In this document: one piece after another, positions 1 to 5,204 of the stretch
Layout of the letters: each line of letters begins with the position of its first letter
Numbering within the stretch: position 1 is the stretch's first letter
DNA from: Betaproteobacteria bacterium
GTDB lineage: Bacteria > Pseudomonadota > Gammaproteobacteria > Burkholderiales > Burkholderiaceae_E
Length of the DNA stretch: 9,241 bases
Assembly (NCBI GenBank): GCA_009922405.1
Contig: RFVZ01000097.1
Location: forward strand, 1 to 9,241
Reading direction: 5' to 3'
Made by a program: the position numbers and the translations under genes
The notes under the pieces: model-generated
What the model was told of the DNA's origin: nothing
Databases searched by the model: none
What the model saw: the letters and a program-made list of their open reading frames with translations, nothing else

Positions 1-1
1 T

Positions 2-124
2 TACGATGGCTTCAAAGCGCTGGACCTGGGTGGGTCGGCGGCACAGTCTGTGATCCTGATGGCGATCGTGATCGGCCTCACGGTGGTCCAATTTCGCTTC
101 ATCGAGCGACGGGTTCACTATTAA
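2..124 (+). CDS. ugpA: UgpA, glycerol-3-phosphate ABC transporter permease (C-terminal end only)
   Basis: Only the last 40 residues and the TAA stop are in the window; the gene starts upstream of base 1. The visible peptide runs YDGFKALDLGGSAAQSV, then a hydrophobic segment (ILMAIVIGLTVVQF), then the basic tail RFIERRVHY. This is the typical end of UgpA: the last membrane span of the inner-membrane permease that pairs with UgpE to import sn-glycerol-3-phosphate and glycerophosphodiesters. The next two genes, ugpE and ugpC, confirm the assignment by context. The substrate-binding protein gene (ugpB) would be expected further upstream, outside the window. Confidence 0.88.
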   Translation, partial: YDGFKALDLGGSAAQSVILMAIVIGLTVVQFRFIERRVHY

Positions 125-172
125 GCCGATTGCTGACTAAACAAGCGGCCGACTAAGCATGTGCCCGACTAA
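125..172 (+). repeat. Three 16-bp tandem units with stops in all three frames, between ugpA and ugpE
   Basis: The whole ugpA-ugpE spacer is three 16-bp units (125-140, 141-156, 157-172), each ending in GACTAA preceded by GCT, GCC or CCC; the start codon of ugpE follows two bases later. Because 16 is not a multiple of three, the TAA triplets at 138, 154 and 170 fall in three different frames, in addition to the ugpA stop at 122-124. There is no purine-rich Shine-Dalgarno sequence before the ugpE ATG. The array may be the remains of slipped-strand duplication, or a spacer that blocks read-through and re-initiation. No function is known to me. Confidence 0.7.
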
Positions 173-174
173 CC

Positions 175-1032
175 ATGGTTGAAAATCGCCCTGCGCTCAC
201 CGTCCTGACCCATCTCACGCTGGTGCTGGGGGTCGTGATCGTCGGTTTTCCGCTCTATGTGGTTGTGATCGCTTCAACACAGACGGCGCAGGATATCGTT
301 CAGAACGCACCAATGTCGCTCTGGCCAGGTGATTCAATGTTGGAGAACTATCGGGTCGCGCTTTGGGGCGGTGTTCTGGATAATGGCGGACGCGTAGCGC
401 CGGCGTGGCCGATGATGGCAGTGAGTCTTGCGAGCGCACTGATTATTGCGTTTGGAAAAATTGCGATCTCTTTACTGTCCGCGTTTGCGATCGTTTTTTT
501 TCGGTTCAGGTTCCGTACCGCCTGCTTCTGGCTGATTTTTGTGACTCTGATGTTGCCCATCGAAGTCCGAATCGGGCCGACCTATTCGGTGGTCTCGAGT
601 CTGGGCCTGCTCAACACGATGACCGGACTGACCGTACCGCTAATGGCCTCAGCGACGGCCACATTTTTATTTCGCCAGTTCTTTTTGACGGTGCCCGACG
701 AACTGGTTGAAGCCGCGCGAATCGACGGCGCCGGACCGATGCAGTTTTTTCGAGATCACCTGGTGCCGCTGTCGGCGACCAGTATTGCGGCGCTTTTCGT
801 GATCCAGTTTATCTATGGCTGGAACCAATATCTCTGGCCATTGCTGATGACGACCAATGAGACGATGTTGCCGATCGTTCTCGGGATCAAGCGGCTCTTG
901 TCTGGGGGTGACTCGGGGACCGACTGGAACATCGTGATGGCCACTGCAATCCTGGCGATGGTGCCCCCAGCCGCAGTGGTGCTTTTGATGCAGAAATGGT
1001 TTGTTCGCGGCCTGGTAGATTCTGAGAAATAG
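175..1032 (+). CDS. ugpE: UgpE, glycerol-3-phosphate ABC transporter permease
   Basis: Inner-membrane permease of the Ugp importer for sn-glycerol-3-phosphate and glycerophosphodiesters; with UgpA it forms the channel that UgpC powers. The 285 residues match the usual length (about 281 in E. coli). The N-terminus MVENRP resembles the E. coli MIENRP and fixes the start, although no Shine-Dalgarno is visible. Hydrophobic spans lie near residues 11-33, 82-110, 117-134, 150-170, 202-222 and 252-272. The cytoplasmic EAA loop that docks on the ATPase is at about 179-200, starting EAARIDGAGPMQFF. The conserved GWNQYLWPLL lies at 215-224, and the C-terminus FVRGLVDSEK is the family ending. It is followed one base later by ugpC. 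In enterobacteria ugp is under PhoB control; no promoter lies in this window, so this cannot be judged here. Confidence 0.95.
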   Translation: MVENRPALTVLTHLTLVLGVVIVGFPLYVVVIASTQTAQDIVQNAPMSLWPGDSMLENYRVALWGGVLDNGGRVAPAWPMMAVSLASALIIAFGKIAISLLSAFAIVFFRFRFRTACFWLIFVTLMLPIEVRIGPTYSVVSSLGLLNTMTGLTVPLMASATATFLFRQFFLTVPDELVEAARIDGAGPMQFFRDHLVPLSATSIAALFVIQFIYGWNQYLWPLLMTTNETMLPIVLGIKRLLSGGDSGTDWNIVMATAILAMVPPAAVVLLMQKWFVRGLVDSEK

Positions 1033-1033
1033 T

Positions 1034-2104
1034 ATGGGTTCCTTGTCCTTTGAGCGGGTCAGCAAGCAATACGGCCAGGGCGCGCGTGCCGTGCCCGTGA
1101 TCGCGGGCCTGGATGCACAGATCGCCGATGGCGAATTTGTCGTGATCGTGGGGCCGTCTGGGTGCGGCAAAAGCACCTTGTTACGGATGGTCGCAGGCCT
1201 CGAGGACATCACCGGTGGCGAGATCCGAATCGATGGCCGCGTCATCAACGGGCTCGAACCCGCCGAGCGCGACATTGCAATGGTTTTTCAGAACTATGCG
1301 CTCTACCCGCATATGACGGTATTTCAGAACATGTCTTACGGGTTACGGATCGCCGGTCTGGCGTCCGATGAGATTGAGCGCCGCGTCGGTCATGCGGCCC
1401 AAATTCTCGAAATCTCGGAGTTGCTCGCTCGCAAGCCCCGTGAGTTATCCGGTGGACAGCGCCAGAGGGTCGCGATGGGCCGGGCAATCGTTCGACAACC
1501 TAAAGTCTTTCTGTTTGACGAGCCTTTGTCTAATCTGGATGCTCGACTACGGGCGCAGACCCGGCTTGAAATCCGCCGCCTGCATGCTGAACTCCGGACC
1601 ACCACACTGTTTGTGACGCATGATCAGGTCGAGGCCATGACGTTAGCCGAACGGATGATCGTGATGAATGCGGGTGCCATCGAACAGATCGGCACCCCTG
1701 AGTCGGTGTACGAGCGCCCAGCCAGTTTGTTCGTCGCGAGTTTTATCGGTTCGCCACCGATGAACCTGTTGCGAGACTGGGCGGCGCTGGGGACCCGCTT
1801 TCAGGAGGGCGTTGTTCAGAACGTTGGTCAGAACGTTATTCTGGGCGTGCGCCCCGAGGATGCCGTTATCGTCGACGCCCCCTCCTCAGGAGCCCTTTGG
1901 CCCTTTGCGGTCGAGGTGATCGAGATGCTCGGTGCCGAGCGACTAATCCACGGCCGCGTGGGCACCGAATCGGTCATTGTGCGCCAAGAAGCTTCCCGCC
2001 CGGCACCATGTGCCGGACAGCAGGTCTCGTTACAAATCAGCCCGTCAAAGTTGCACAGCTTTGACGCCCGCACCGGTCGCCGCACTGATCATGCGGCGCC
2101 TTGA
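1034..2104 (+). CDS. ugpC: UgpC, glycerol-3-phosphate ABC transporter ATP-binding protein
   Basis: Cytoplasmic ATPase that drives the UgpA-UgpE permease. Its 356 residues equal the E. coli length. All nucleotide-binding elements are present: Walker A GPSGCGKST (40-48), Q-loop Q86 in VFQNYALYPHMTV, signature LSGGQ (138-142), Walker B VFLFDEP (158-164, catalytic E163), D-loop SNLD (166-169) and switch histidine H196 in VTHDQVEAMT. The sequence FVASFIGSPPMNLL (233-246) marks the junction to the C-terminal TOBE regulatory domain, which ends with LHSFDARTGRR. In E. coli this domain is tied to inhibition of uptake by phosphate and to UgpQ. The ATG is one base after the ugpE stop, with GAG seven bases ahead. 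Related MalK/MsmX-type ATPases look similar, but the flanking ugpA and ugpE settle the name. No ugpQ follows on this strand. Confidence 0.95.
   Translation: MGSLSFERVSKQYGQGARAVPVIAGLDAQIADGEFVVIVGPSGCGKSTLLRMVAGLEDITGGEIRIDGRVINGLEPAERDIAMVFQNYALYPHMTVFQNMSYGLRIAGLASDEIERRVGHAAQILEISELLARKPRELSGGQRQRVAMGRAIVRQPKVFLFDEPLSNLDARLRAQTRLEIRRLHAELRTTTLFVTHDQVEAMTLAERMIVMNAGAIEQIGTPESVYERPASLFVASFIGSPPMNLLRDWAALGTRFQEGVVQNVGQNVILGVRPEDAVIVDAPSSGALWPFAVEVIEMLGAERLIHGRVGTESVIVRQEASRPAPCAGQQVSLQISPSKLHSFDARTGRRTDHAAP
1816..1837 (+). repeat. Short in-frame direct repeat inside ugpC
   Basis: TCAGAACGTT occurs twice at a 12-bp period (1816-1825 and 1828-1837). It encodes a doubled QNV (QNVGQNV) in the linker between the nucleotide-binding domain and the TOBE domain. 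It keeps the reading frame and looks like a small local duplication in a tolerant loop. Confidence 0.5.
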
Positions 2105-2136
2105 ACGGGAACTAAACCAGAACTCTAAGACTTCAA
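2105..2136. other. 32-bp convergent gap between ugpC and the HiPIP gene
   Basis: The two operons end tail to tail here. I see no stem-loop with a T-run on either strand, only a weak GAACT direct repeat. Transcripts from both sides probably run into each other's coding sequence, or end by Rho. Confidence 0.6.
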
Positions 2137-2427
2137 TCAGGCCTTCTTGACCCAGGCCGAGCACCAGGCCTTCGCGGAGACCTGTTTGCCGGCGAAGATT
2201 GGGCAGCCACCCCAGGGAGCGGCTGCACCCTGATAGAGCTGGCAGTTGGCGCAGGCACTACCCTTGACGTATTTTGCGTGCTTGCTGGTGGTCGCATCCT
2301 CCACATAGGCCAGTGAAGCGGCCTGTGCGTCTTTGGGATCGACTTTGGCTTGGGCGAAACCGGTTGAGGCGGTGGCAGCCAATGAAACGATCGGGACAAT
2401 CTTGAAAAATTCGCGTCGAGTAGTCAC
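2137..2427 (-). CDS. High-potential iron-sulfur protein (HiPIP), Tat-exported
   Basis: Small periplasmic electron carrier with one [4Fe-4S] cluster. HiPIPs carry electrons to photosynthetic reaction centres or to terminal oxidases. Starting at the GTG at 2427, the protein has 96 residues. A twin-arginine signal (TTRREFFKIVPIV, R4-R5) ends near FAQA (about residue 27), leaving a mature protein of about 69 residues, within the family range. The four cluster cysteines are C59, C62, C75 and C89 (SACANC, GGCPIF, AWCSAW), spaced C-x2-C-x12-C-x13-C as in HiPIPs. The GTG start is chosen because GGAG lies seven bases upstream and the Tat motif then sits at the extreme N-terminus; an in-frame ATG at 2478 would add 17 unlikely residues. 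It is the last gene of the - strand cluster, 50 bp after the receptor stop. Its likely role is to accept electrons from the nearby oxidation module, which is inference. Confidence 0.9.
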   Translation of the reverse strand: MTTRREFFKIVPIVSLAATASTGFAQAKVDPKDAQAASLAYVEDATTSKHAKYVKGSACANCQLYQGAAAPWGGCPIFAGKQVSAKAWCSAWVKKA

Positions 2428-2434
2428 GGGAAAG

Positions 2435-2438
2435 CTCC
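2435..2438 (-). promoter_or_regulatory. Ribosome-binding site deciding the GTG start of the HiPIP gene
   Basis: GGAG on the - strand, seven bases before the GTG at 2427-2425. It supports this non-AUG start over the upstream in-frame ATG. Confidence 0.65.
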
Positions 2439-2460
2439 AGGCGTGTAGTTTGGGAAAGCC

Positions 2461-2476
2461 GCGGTAGTTTAACCGC
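2461..2476 (-). other. Small stem-loop between receptor stop and HiPIP gene
   Basis: GCGGT and ACCGC form a 5-bp stem around a 6-base loop, one base after the receptor TGA. There is no T-run, so it is not a convincing terminator; it might affect mRNA processing ahead of the HiPIP gene or be chance. Confidence 0.35.
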
Positions 2477-2477
2477 A

Positions 2478-4700
2478 TCAGCGCAGCGGCAGTCGATAGC
2501 GCAGACCCAGTGTCCAGGTCCGACCGGGTGATGGTTCGTAATACTTGGCAGCCGACTGATTGACGATCACCGATCCCACATAGTGTTCATCCAACAAGTT
2601 ATCAACCCGGGCGTAGGCGGTCAGATTGGCGCGTCCCAGTGCCCATCCCTGGCTCGCCATGAGGTTCCAGGTCGTGTAGCCCGGCGCTGATTCGGTGTTG
2701 GTATCGTTGGCCACCAATTGGCCCGCCCGAATCAGTTCAAGGGCCACTCGCGCCCCGGCGCCACTTTGCGCGGGACCGGTAGCGTTTCGTGCCGATCCGG
2801 TTGTGGGCCTTGCCGCATCGGCTGCGATACTGGTCCACAGGAGTTCTGAAAAAATAAAGTGTTGTGGAATTCCCGGGATTTTGAACCCGTTACCCACTTT
2901 ATTGGCGACGTTATTGACCGAATAGCTGAATGCCTGGCTAAACTCGGCCTCAATCCAGTTGGCTGCGACCGAGGCGCGAAGGTGCGGATTTAATTGGGCT
3001 CCAAGGTTCAGTTCAGCCCCACGGCGCGAGGTGCCCGGCGCGTTCTGAAACGCCGACTGACCGCCACTACTCGTCGATACAACGATCTCATTCCGGGAAT
3101 CGATCTGATACAGGTTGAGATCGGCGCGGACGGCTGGCAGCGGAGTCCATTTCGCGCCGAGTTCGCGGTGGTGGCTGACCGACGCATTAAGGCTCGGATT
3201 GAACTCGGCAATCGGCGCAGTGCCCAGCACGCGGTAGGCGACTTCGGAGAGGGTCGGCGTTTCGAACCCTTTGCCATAGTTGGCATACAGGTTGAGGTCG
3301 CGCGCAGCGTGGAAGGTAAGGCCCACTACCGGGCTGGTTGCATGAAAGCGCCGTTCACCCGAACCATTGCGGTTGTCCGCAAGATAGTTGTCATCGCTAG
3401 AAAATTGAATCGAACTTGAACGAACGCCGGTGACGACCGAAACCTGGTCCGAGGCAAGAAAAGTCGCCTGAGCAAACACATCGCTGTTCTGGGCTTTGTT
3501 CAGTTCATCCCGCGTGAGTGTGGTGCGTTCGCCCAGGTTGGCGGCCCCACCCTGCCGCACTTCACGGGAGCGATCAAAATCGTATCCAGTCGCAAGGAGC
3601 ACCGGGACACCACCCACCTGGGACCGGCCGTTGAGTTGGAGGGCGGCGCCGAAATACGACCGATCGAGACCGACCCACGATCCGTTGTAATTGGCCGTAT
3701 TAATGGCCCCTGACCCCGCTTGAAACTGCAAGTTGTCGCGCGTCCCGTAATACGTTCGCGCGGTCAGCGACCAGTCGGCATCAAGCGTATGGGTGATCGA
3801 ACTGCCGATCTGGTTTTGGGAAACGGCTTTGCGGACCCGAAAATCGCCGGCAGTGCGGTTCGCCGTTCCCGTCCCAGCTTGCGTCGGATTGGCTGCGAGC
3901 TGATCTCGATCGAGTCCAAGTGGATCTTTCGCGAGTGGCATATCAAACTGGTTAAAGACGACCTGCATTCGGGTCGAGGGTGCCAGCGCGAAGCTCAGTC
4001 TGCCGTTGAACTGATTGCGTTCCGCAGCACTGTTGTCGCGATACCCATCAAGCTTGAACGTACTGTAATCCGCGACGATTCCGACCGAGCCAGAACGCCC
4101 TGCGTACTGCCAGTCAGTACGTTGCAAGCCATACGAGCCACCGTAGGCCTGGGCGCTGAACTCTGGGGTTTCCGGGGCTTCGCGGGTAAAGGCCTGAATC
4201 ACGCCGCCCGATGCGTTGCCATAGAGTTGTGCCAGCGGACCACGAAGGACTTCGATGCGCTCGGTCGAGGTCAAACTAATTGATGACCCTTGCGCTTGAC
4301 CATCGGGCGTTGTGGCTGGAATGCCGTCAATCAGCAAGCGAATTCCCCGGATCCCAAAGCTCGCCCGAGAACCAAAACCACGAATCGAAACCTGCAGATC
4401 CTGGGCGTAGTTTTGTCGATTCAGAATGGTCAGACCGGGCACTTGTTTGAGGGCCTCCGAGAGGTTCACCTGAGGGCCGCCATCTTCAATCGCGGCTCGC
4501 CCAACGGATTGAATCGCCGCTGGCGCATCAAAGCTGCGCTGTTCGGATCTCGACGCTGATACGACCACATCGGCGAGGGCCTGGCCCTCGGCCTGACCCT
4601 GTGCTTGGGCCAGCGTTTGGGCAAATGCGGGCTCAAGGACCACGCCTGTGACCAGCAGGCTCGCGCAGACAGTGATTCGTGTATTCATCAAGTAATCCAT
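2478..4700 (-). CDS. pqqU: TonB-dependent outer-membrane receptor of the YncD/PqqU type (probable PQQ importer)
   Basis: Outer-membrane barrel receptor that uses TonB-ExbBD energy to import its ligand. It has a signal peptide (about 1-28, ending AFAQ), a TonB box-like stretch DVVVSAS (44-50), a plug domain (about 45-165) and a 22-strand-type barrel to residue 740. Several stretches match E. coli YncD as I remember it: LNRQNYAQDLQVSIRGFGSR, GIRGIRLLIDGIPAT, the LRGP and LYGNASGGV plug motifs, FETPTLSEVAYR, and near the C-terminus VGSVIVNQS and YYEPSPGR. YncD was renamed PqqU after it was shown to import the cofactor PQQ; it has about 700 residues, so this protein is slightly longer. The ATG at 4700 shares one base with the cytochrome stop (TAATG), implying translational coupling. 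An ATG at 4688 would give a more typical signal peptide. The neighbouring PQQ-family dehydrogenase supports PQQ as ligand. A siderophore or copper-type receptor is the alternative. Confidence 0.85.
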   Translation of the reverse strand: MDYLMNTRITVCASLLVTGVVLEPAFAQTLAQAQGQAEGQALADVVVSASRSEQRSFDAPAAIQSVGRAAIEDGGPQVNLSEALKQVPGLTILNRQNYAQDLQVSIRGFGSRASFGIRGIRLLIDGIPATTPDGQAQGSSISLTSTERIEVLRGPLAQLYGNASGGVIQAFTREAPETPEFSAQAYGGSYGLQRTDWQYAGRSGSVGIVADYSTFKLDGYRDNSAAERNQFNGRLSFALAPSTRMQVVFNQFDMPLAKDPLGLDRDQLAANPTQAGTGTANRTAGDFRVRKAVSQNQIGSSITHTLDADWSLTARTYYGTRDNLQFQAGSGAINTANYNGSWVGLDRSYFGAALQLNGRSQVGGVPVLLATGYDFDRSREVRQGGAANLGERTTLTRDELNKAQNSDVFAQATFLASDQVSVVTGVRSSSIQFSSDDNYLADNRNGSGERRFHATSPVVGLTFHAARDLNLYANYGKGFETPTLSEVAYRVLGTAPIAEFNPSLNASVSHHRELGAKWTPLPAVRADLNLYQIDSRNEIVVSTSSGGQSAFQNAPGTSRRGAELNLGAQLNPHLRASVAANWIEAEFSQAFSYSVNNVANKVGNGFKIPGIPQHFIFSELLWTSIAADAARPTTGSARNATGPAQSGAGARVALELIRAGQLVANDTNTESAPGYTTWNLMASQGWALGRANLTAYARVDNLLDEHYVGSVIVNQSAAKYYEPSPGRTWTLGLRYRLPLR

Positions 4701-5062
4701 TATTTCTCGGAGACGTCGACTTTCAACGAGGCGTACCAGGCCGCCAGATTGTCAATCTCGCCATCCGTTAATGGTTTGGCCATCAGTGACATCACTTCAT
4801 GCGAGCGTTTTCCGGACCGGTAATTGCGCAATTGTTCGACGGTATAGACCTCGGGCTGACCCGAGAGGTTCGGTACGTTGGGCTGCATCGATTGCCCGAG
4901 CGGCCCGTGGCACATCGCGCACGTTACGCTGGCCTTGGCCTTTCCTGCGGCGACATCGGCCGCGAGGCTGATCGTGGGCACAGCGCTCAACAACGTGATC
5001 ATTGCGCTGCTGATCACAGCCGTCTTGCCCGTACCTTCTAAAAACTTCAACCGCCTTAACAC
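4700..5062 (-). CDS. Small periplasmic cytochrome c (class I, c4/c553-like)
   Basis: Single-heme c-type cytochrome acting as periplasmic electron carrier. From the GTG at 5062 it has 120 residues: a basic, hydrophobic export signal to about residue 35 (ISLAA), then the heme site CAMCH (C48, C51, H52). A Met-rich segment HEVMSLMAKPLTD follows, where M91 or M94 should be the sixth iron ligand, and then the final helix IDNLAAWYASLK. This order is typical of class I cytochromes that serve dehydrogenases or oxidases. The GTG start is preferred because AGGAGG lies five bases upstream; a TTG at 5077 lies within the T-run and before the ribosome-binding site. The gene overlaps the receptor start by one base. 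Its place next to the dehydrogenase suggests it takes electrons from that enzyme, which is inference. An intrinsic terminator sits immediately upstream. Confidence 0.9.
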   Translation of the reverse strand: MLRRLKFLEGTGKTAVISSAMITLLSAVPTISLAADVAAGKAKASVTCAMCHGPLGQSMQPNVPNLSGQPEVYTVEQLRNYRSGKRSHEVMSLMAKPLTDGEIDNLAAWYASLKVDVSEK

Positions 5063-5067
5063 CTTAG

Positions 5068-5073
5068 CCTCCT
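5068..5073 (-). promoter_or_regulatory. Strong ribosome-binding site of the cytochrome c gene
   Basis: Perfect AGGAGG on the - strand, five bases before the GTG at 5062-5060. It fixes the start, and only two bases separate it from the T-run of the upstream terminator. Confidence 0.8.
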
Positions 5074-5075
5074 GC

Positions 5076-5111
5076 AAAAAAAAGGACGGTGGCCAGGTGA
5101 CCGCCGTCCTT
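5076..5111 (-). terminator. Intrinsic terminator/attenuator between dehydrogenase and cytochrome c
   Basis: Read on the - strand, AAGGACGG-C-GG, an 8-base loop TCACCTGG, then CC-A-CCGTCCTT form an 11-position stem with one C-A mismatch. The 3' arm runs into a T-run of eight (5083-5076), two of which pair with the AA at the stem base. This is a textbook Rho-independent terminator for the dehydrogenase transcript. Because the cytochrome ribosome-binding site begins two bases after the T-run, transcripts of the cytochrome, receptor and HiPIP genes that carry this site must pass through it. It therefore probably acts as a partial terminator that sets the expression ratio. On the + strand the hairpin lacks a T-run. 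Confidence 0.8.
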
Positions 5112-5155
5112 CAGAGTCTGGGTCCTCATCAGGTCTGAATCAGATCCTAATTAGG
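5110..5155. promoter_or_regulatory. Palindrome CCTAATTAGG and adjacent inverted repeat, possible operator
   Basis: A perfect 10-bp palindrome, CCTAATTAGG, lies at 5146-5155 and extends to 16 bp (GATC...GGTC side) with one mismatched pair. Next to it TTCAGA (5110-5115) and TCTGAA (5134-5139) form a 6-bp inverted repeat around 18 bases, the inner arm touching the terminator base. The AT-rich symmetric core in an otherwise GC-rich gap resembles a regulator site. No -35/-10 pair is convincing, so this is suggestive only. Confidence 0.4.
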
Positions 5156-5157
5156 GT

Positions 5158-5192
5158 CCCCGCCTCCCGCGATCCGTTCGCGGTGTACGGGG
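5158..5192 (-). other. Compound hairpin just downstream of the dehydrogenase stop
   Basis: CCCCG (5158-5162) pairs with CGGGG (5188-5192), and CCGCGA (5167-5172) pairs with TCGCGG (5178-5183), around a 5-base loop. A symmetric 4x4 internal loop separates the two stems. It starts 12 bases after the dehydrogenase TAA. There is no T-run, so it is more likely a 3'-end stabilising structure or part of a leader than a terminator. Confidence 0.55.
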
Positions 5193-5204
5193 TTCGCTGT
5201 GACC

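Noticed and set aside
2139..2170. CAGGCC repeated three times at the 3' end of the HiPIP gene
   Set aside because: The copies are irregularly spaced and lie within the coding sequence for the conserved C-terminal residues, so protein coding explains them.
2994..4283. Two long plus-strand open frames (2994-3419 and 3720-4283) opposite the receptor gene
   Set aside because: They lie entirely antisense to a receptor with strong family motifs throughout, show no recognisable domain, and have biased composition expected of shadow frames in moderately GC-rich DNA.
4573..4587. GAGGGCC-T-GGCCCTC near-perfect inverted repeat early in the receptor gene
   Set aside because: It lies in the low-complexity Gln/Ala-rich linker coding region before the TonB box, with a one-base loop; probably a codon-composition effect.
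5125..5132. CTGATGAG on the - strand, resembling the conserved core of a hammerhead ribozyme, followed by GAA 13 bases later
   Set aside because: The base after GAA is G and not A, the putative stem II would be only three pairs with a G-U, and I found no stem I partner downstream of the T-run. Most likely chance.
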